A stretch of DNA of 64,000 nt, taken from positions 163,560,770 through 163,624,769 of the forward strand of contig NC_039366.1 in the NCBI RefSeq assembly GCF_003573695.1, given 5' to 3'. Positions 58,070 through 64,000 of this stretch are shown piece after piece (position 1 is the stretch's first letter; each line of letters starts with the position of its first letter). A model generated the notes under the pieces. The model searched no databases, had not been told where the DNA came from, and saw only the letters and a list, made by a program, of their open reading frames with translations. The position numbers were made by a program, and so were the translations under genes. This DNA comes from Papaver somniferum (lineage: Eukaryota; Streptophyta; Magnoliopsida; Ranunculales; Papaveraceae).

Positions 58070-60720
58070 ATATTATTTATTTATTTCGGTCAAATAAAAA
58101 TTCATTATAAAAAGACATTTAATAGGGGTATCTTAATCCAAAGATTGCAACCGGAGAAAAATAGGGGAATCACCATAGACATGTTTGTCGTAAGCTAACA
58201 TTTTTGTGTTCGGCTCGTCCCAAAAGAATGTTTGTAATTTGATATCTCTAATAAGTCTTGCCAAAATTTCCTTTTTGTTATCGAAGATTCTTGATTTCGC
58301 TCTTTCCTTATACACCACTATATAATAACCGGGATGTTATTTCATATTCGATTAAGTCTTTCATCTCCCCAACTAAACTTCCAAGCCTTCATATACGTAG
58401 TGACATGAGGGTCATATGACCTGACATGAGGGTCATATGACCATCGAAAGTGGTACCCTTCAAACAAAGTAATCCCATATTCTTCGGATTCTCCAACAAC
58501 CATAAAACAAGTGCGAACTATCGTCCTCCTCACAAAAATAACAAACACTAGAGACATACATACATCTTCTTAAAAGTTTATCCGTCGTCATTACCCGATC
58601 ATGAAAAAGAAGCCAAAGAAAGAAATTGATTTTGTGAGGGTATTCATGGCCCCAAACAATATTGGTTGGATAATACGGCTCACCTTGATCCTCGTTGTCT
58701 CTAATTCCGCTCTTAATCGTATATTGACCACTATCACTTCCAACCCAAATTCGGGTATCCATAACACCTTCTTGAATGCAAATAGAAGAAAGGAAGATTT
58801 GATATGGATAATACTTTACTTGAAATGGTTTGAGAGTATATTTGCTTAGACATAAACCCCCACCTTATTCCGCTCTAAATACATACTAACCACCACAAAC
58901 TCTTTGGTCCTTGAAGCTTCATAAGCCAAAGGAAACATATCACGTAATCTTCCTTCAGCAAGACAAGATTCTTCCCAAAATCTAGTTTCCTTGCCTGTTC
59001 CAATATTAAATCTAATACTTTTGTTGAAATCTTCACGCTCTTTATAGATATTAAACCACAAGCTACCACCTTTTGATCCTTTGAGTTGGAGAGTTTCCCA
59101 ACTCGTAAATGTTTCACCAAAATTCTCAACTATAATCTTCCTTCAATTACATCTTTCTCTACACCAAAATGCCGCCCCCAATTTTTTAGCAAAGAGGAAT
59201 TCACTTGCTTAGTTCTTCTTATATCAAGACCACCTTTTTCCATTGGTTTTCAAGTCAATGTCCAACCAATATTGTGAATTCTTTTCTTATTTTGATCATC
59301 ATCCCATAAGAAATTACTCACAACTTTATCAATTTTCATAGTTATGGACCACAGAGTAAGAAAAATAGAGAGATAATAAACGGGTAGACTAGCTAAAACA
59401 CTTTTGATGAGAGTTAACTTACCTCCTCTTGCTATTTTTTTTCCGTTCCAAGAAGTAACTCTTTTCGCACAAAGCGTTTTTTCCCATTTGTTAGAGCCTC
59501 CTATCTTGTCTCACAAGGGAAGTCCAAGATATATGCTAGGAAAACTAGCATGCTTGCAACCTAACATGTTAGCATAATTTTCAAGTCCTTCTTCGAACGC
59601 GATCCCAAATAAGCTACTCTTAGAGAAATTTATATTCGAACCCGAAGTTAGCTCGAAACAAAGAAGTAGGTAACGAAGGGCATCAACTTGTTCTCTCTTC
59701 GCATCAAGAAAAATAATAGTACCATCAACAAATTGCAAGTGATTTATTTTCCCCCCCTTCTTGACCGAAAATCCCAAGATTTGATCAAGCTCTTGTGCTT
59801 TTCTCAACATACAACTTAAGACTTCACCAACGATTGTAAAAAGAAAAGGAGAAAGTGGATCTCCTTGACGTAGTCCTTTTTCACTACCAAAGTAACAGTA
59901 AGACGATCCATTAACAAGAACCGAGAACTTTTGAGGATGTTAAACAATTTCTAATCCAAGCCCACCAAACACCACCAAAACCCATTTTGAATAAGATTTC
60001 ATTTAAAAAATTCCAATTCACATTATAAAACTCCTTTTCAAAATCGAGCTGATGGAGTCTAGAATCCACACATTCGTTTACTATCAATACTCCATCAAGA
60101 GTTTGTCTTCCTTTAATTAAACTAGATTGAGATGTTGAGATTAGAGTAGGAAGGTATACCTTTAAACGCTCCGCTAATACCTTTGAGATGATTTTGCACA
60201 CACTCCCAATAAAGCTAATAAACCGAAAATCTTTTACTTCCTCTGCACCTGCCGTCTTAGGGATAAGCGCAATGAAATTATTTTTCCATGATGTATGAAG
60301 AACACTGTGGTCATGAAATTCTTCGAATCTCTTCATAAAATCTTCTTTTAGAAAATCCTAAAAAACAATGAAGAACTTCATATGATACCCATCCGGAGCC
60401 GGAACACGATCGATTCCCAAATCTTTACTTGTATTCTTAACTTCCTCTCCACTAAATAGTCTCTCCAACCATATTCTTGCATTCTCATCAATACGCTTTA
60501 GACACATATTTTTTATTCTTGGATTGTTTGGAATTTCTGTAAACTCTAACTCAAAATGATTTGCAATACCCATCTTGATTTCTTCTTTGTTTCCGGTTCA
60601 TCGCCCATTTATAAGAAGGTTAATGATGTTGTTAAAATCTCTATGACCCTTCACCACTCGATGAAAATGTTTGGTGTTCCTATCTCCACCTCGAAAATTA
60701 TATAATTTTTGATTTTCGAA
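58070..60720 (-). pseudogene. Decayed L1-type LINE (RT and zf-RVT)
   Basis: Minus-strand pieces in order: 60573-60358 (LGIDRVPAPDGYHMKFF, the start of LINE RT), 60336-59911 in the same phase (NNFIALIPKT, IISKVLAERLKVYL, SLIKGRQTLDG), 59810-59511 with HLQFVDGTIIFLDA where the catalytic F/YADD is FVDG, then KGGLDIR near 59220, 58762-58460 (KINFFLWLLFHDRV, CYFCEEDDSSHLFYGC) of the zf-RVT domain, and 58318-58133 as the tail. Several shifts and stops; no endonuclease seen. The RT made cDNA by target priming; this copy is dead. No poly-A tail or target duplication was found. Confidence 0.85.
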
Positions 60721-60762
60721 ATATCATTATGCTTTGACGATGATGAGCCACATCAAACATGA

Positions 60763-62965
60763 AAACGCGGGGGTATAACAACCACACCCAATATTTCGTT
60801 CGACAATATGTATGAACTAAACTCCAATATAATTCCGAGAGCACCAACTTAAAAGCGAGACTCAATCAAGAAATATATCTAAGAGCTTTATCTCTTTCTT
60901 AATACAATCAGTAAATCAACTAGATAGAAATCCGTGAGACTGATTGATATGAGAATGACTCAGATGGTACCAAAGACCAATGACCGAGTGTCAATCAAGT
61001 CATATCCAACAAACGAGGTCGGATTTATCAACTGTGTTTGAAATACGCACAACCTGTGATATTTTAATTATATAAACAAATATAATGCGCAAAAGAAATA
61101 ACACAGACACCAGAAATTTTGTTAACGAGGAAATTGCAAATGCAGAAAAACCCCGGGACTTATTCCAGATTTGAATACCACACTGTATTAAGCCGCTACA
61201 GACTTTAGCCTTCTACAAGTTAACTTCGTACTGGAATGTAGTTGAGCCCTAACCAAGTCTCACACCGATTAAGGTACAGTCGCATTCCTTACGCTTCTTG
61301 AATCCAGCAGGACTCTATGAACTTGATTCCCTTAGCTGATCTTACCCACAACTAAGAGTTGCTACGAGCAAAAGTCGAAGACTTATAAAAAAATCTGTCT
61401 CCTACAGATATGTCTATTTTGGTTTTGTTTCAGTCTTTAGATAAATCAAGGTGAACAGGAAACTCAACTAATAATCTGGTCTTATACCCCCGAAGAGCAG
61501 CCTAGAAATATTAGTCACCTCATAATAACTTAACTGATTAACATAAGAAGTTGTTGCGGAATCACAAGAGTCTGAGACAAAGAACTGTTGTGATTACTTT
61601 TTATATCTTACATATTAGAGATAAATCTCAAGTAAATCTTAGAGAAGATAAAACTCAATACGATAGAACAAGTAAGATTAGAATACGCAACTACATAGAA
61701 AATAATTGGATTTGGCTTCACGAATCCCAAATGAAGTCTTCAAGTCGTTAACCTAATAATGGTTTTGGAAAACCTAGGTTAAAGGAGAATCGACTCTAAT
61801 TTGCAACTAGGACACACGAGAGTGTCGGTATTAGGTTTCCCAGATGCTAGAGTTCTCCCTTATATAGTCTTTCAAATCAGGGTTACTTACAAACAAAGCT
61901 AAAATAGCTTAGTAACAAAGCAATTGATATTCACCGTTAGATGAACTCCTGATTTAAGATTCAACCTAAGTCTTCTTAGAAACTAGGCAATTAATCTCCA
62001 CCATTAGATGGTATTAGCTTGATATACACAAATGAAATATACCTATATTTAGATATGGATGAACCGTACCCAAACGTGTATACCTTGTTGGCTTAATAAT
62101 AGTTAACCGAAGTTAGCCACATGACCACTTATAACTTATCCACATTCATCTAACACTTCTAGATCAAATATGATGATAAATCAATCATGATAGATAATTA
62201 AATGAATCTAAATGTATTTCAAGAGAGTTGTTCAATTGTTCATTATCTCAGAAATATATATGAACCAATTGAAACAAAATCGATTTGGTTTATAATCGTA
62301 CAAAGTACTTATACAAGAACCAATTCATGAACATAATGTCACGGTTTGTAAAACGAGTTCACATACCTTATTTCATTAAAGTTCTAGGGACATTAATTCT
62401 TAAATGAATCTGAGTTCATGAGTATGTATTTCATACTTGCCGATTTTTGGAACCTTACCGCTGTGATCGCAAACAGAGTACGCGAACCACAGTTCAGTAC
62501 TTTGGCCTTGTCGTGTCGTTCGCAAACAAAGTACGCAAACAACAGTTCCGAACTCAGCCTTGTCTAGTTGTTCGCAAACAGAGTACGCGAACAACAGCTC
62601 CAGACTTTTTCACAGGTAAATCCGTTCGCAAACAAGAGCTCCGGACCTGAACTAGAGCTTCACAGTGCACATACAATGTATACATACTGTGTTATATCCA
62701 GGCATCGTTAGCCTTCTAAACTCTCATTTAATCATTGAAACATCCTTAAAGACAACAATGGTAATCTTATACATACCACTAGCTTCAAGTAATTTTCAAG
62801 TGATTAATCGATAAATACGAGACTTCCCAAGTTAACATCAAATGATGGTCTCACACAAATCATGTAAGATGTTCAAGGTAATTTTCACATGATCACCTTG
62901 ACTTAATAGTTAGTTTCGAACAAATAAATTTTCGACAACTAAACTCGTCAAGTAGATGATGAATG
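60763..62965 (-). mobile_element. Copia-type LTR, minus strand, 5' end truncated
   Basis: Same order as 26972-29420: 'gttgttatacccccgcg' end near 60763, the 'tagttgagccctaaccaag' region, then a minisatellite. It loses homology near 62965, before the TGTTAGAG start. A different minisatellite occupies the centre. Confidence 0.65.
62440..62650. repeat. Minisatellite, unit like GTTCGCAAACAGAGTACGCG
   Basis: Four or more units of about 45-55 bp built on 'ttcgcaaacagagtacgcga' and 'aacaacagttcc'. Confidence 0.7.
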
Positions 62966-63338
62966 TTAGCTAAAGCTAAAACTTCTGTTGTCTGTGTTAT
63001 ATCTTTTCCGCATTATATTGTTTATCTTTATAATTGAAATATCACAGGTTGTACGTAAATCAATCAAAGTAGATACATCCATCCTTGTTTGTTTGATACA
63101 ACTTGATTGATTCTTGGACATTGGTCTTTGGTACCGTCCAAGTAATCTCTTGGTAATTACGTTCACGAATTTGGTTCTGTAAACGTTCTAATTGCAAGAG
63201 TGAAGAGATATAAGCTCGATATATAATTCCTTGATTGAGATTCATTAAGTTGAACTCTCGAAATTGTATTGGGTTTAGTCCATACAGATACCTAAGAAAA
63301 AGTTGGTGGTGTATTTTGGTACCCCCGGTATTTTCATT
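62966..63338 (+). mobile_element. Copia-type LTR 3' end, plus strand
   Basis: From 'gtctgtgttatatctttt' it mirrors 61040-61110 and runs to '...cccccggtattttca' at 63338. With the previous entry it forms an inverted pair whose outer ends are both LTR 3' ends. Confidence 0.6.
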
Positions 63339-63389
63339 CGGGGTTTCATCCGAAGGCTTCTTTAAAGGAGAATCATCAAGATTGATAAT

Positions 63390-64000
63390 TTTTTTAGGGA
63401 GGGTGTGTGTGAACCTCACTGTCTTGATGAGGCTTTTCATTTTCAGAAGAAGTGGGAACTTCCTTATTTAGATTCGAATCCTTCTCGGCATTGGCAGATT
63501 TATTCTTCGTAGATCCTTCTGTAGTAGGAATCCTGGCATCCTTAATTTGAGATAGCTTATTTAAATTCAGATTTCGTCGATGGTCGCCAATATCAGTCTT
63601 CGTCATCATGTTACCCAATTCAGATAAAAAACAGAGGCAAGGCCAGAGTTCAACTATGGTACATTGATATTTTTACCTGATTTGGTTGAGGAGATTCCGA
63701 AGCCTGATCCTATTTACGAGTGCGAGATTTTATTTGTCATTCGGAAGGAGTTTCATACTCAAATCACAAAATAAATAATATAACGAAGAAAAAACAAGGG
63801 ATTAGTGAAGAATACAACAAAATAAAGAGAGTTACCCCAATAGGAATCTCGGTCCATGATAGGAGCCGTGGCTTGTAGTGAGAAAAGTGTCAGTGAGCTT
63901 CAACAGGACCTTCTCGAACATCACCATTAGCATCTCTCCCCAAAACCCATGTACCTTCAAGAACTAAAGGGTACATCATCCAATCCTCATTCTTTTTGTA
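63390..64000 (-). pseudogene. Degenerate multi-exon frame, possibly another antisense-type gene
   Basis: Minus strand from 64000: a frame with YPLVLEGTWVLGRDANGD and one stop ends at a GTAACT donor near 63833. Another block at about 63760-63678 (two stops; SESPQPNQ before a GTAAAA donor) and a third from 63618 (MGNMMTKTDIGDHRRN) follow, the latter with a shift into INLDDSPLKKPSDETPNE. Hydrophilic exons with phase-0 donors resemble the downstream exons of the Tat antisense genes, but no domain is recognisable. It is cut by the window edge and by the LTR end at 63338. Confidence 0.3.

Overview
This is nuclear DNA from a flowering plant: AT-rich, intron-containing genes, a nested pile of LTR retrotransposons with tRNA-type primer sites, plant MITEs and three runs of N. 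The style of the repeats would fit a basal eudicot such as a poppy, but the species cannot be fixed from the sequence. About 95% of the window is mobile DNA. The one clear host gene is a minus-strand DUF604/GT31-type glycosyltransferase (40464-57421), and a retrotransposon has split its first exon.

Layout. 1-4829: two long Copia-type LTR pieces placed head to head at 2332, each with a different minisatellite in the middle. 4830-7562 plus 26551-29420: a minus-strand Copia element (LTR 26972-29420, initiator-Met primer site, degenerate first ORF) interrupted at TSD GTAAG by an 18,988 bp Ty3/Gypsy element of Tat type (7563-26550, 'Tat-1'). Tat-1 has 3.2-3.4 kb LTRs, a broken gag, protease and integrase tail, no RT/RNase H, and a multi-exon gene on the opposite strand (14084-17814) with a plant mobile domain; a probable promoter and leader exon of that gene lie at 22847-23010. 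A Helitron-like element (20246-22244) sits inside Tat-1. 29421-38367: more Copia LTR pieces, a small complete LTR element without pol (32738-36762, TSD TAATT), and a tandem duplication that preserves the empty target site of that insertion at 37920-37924. 38376-40320: unassigned repetitive DNA and a SINE-like sequence.

40464-57421: the glycosyltransferase gene. Intron 1 contains a Stowaway-like MITE (41909-42172) and a fold-back element (about 42606-43022). Exon 1 is split by a 13,336 bp Tat-type element ('Tat-2', 43936-57271, minus strand, TSD ACTAT, LTRs about 99.4% alike). Removing one TSD copy and the element restores the reading frame, so the break is recent and clean. Tat-2 also lacks RT/RNase H but keeps an integrase with an intact D,D35E pattern, and it carries its own five-exon antisense gene (45538-49265) of about 1154 codons. 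A 1.9 kb tandem duplication inside Tat-2 repeats the end of the antisense gene and the end of integrase.

58070-60720: a decayed minus-strand L1-type LINE. 60763-63338: two Copia LTR pieces joined tail-outward. 63390-64000: a degenerate minus-strand exon series.

Main message: two different Tat elements share one plan, sense gag-protease-integrase without RT/RNase H plus an intron-containing antisense gene between pol and the 3' LTR, and one of them has knocked out a host glycosyltransferase.
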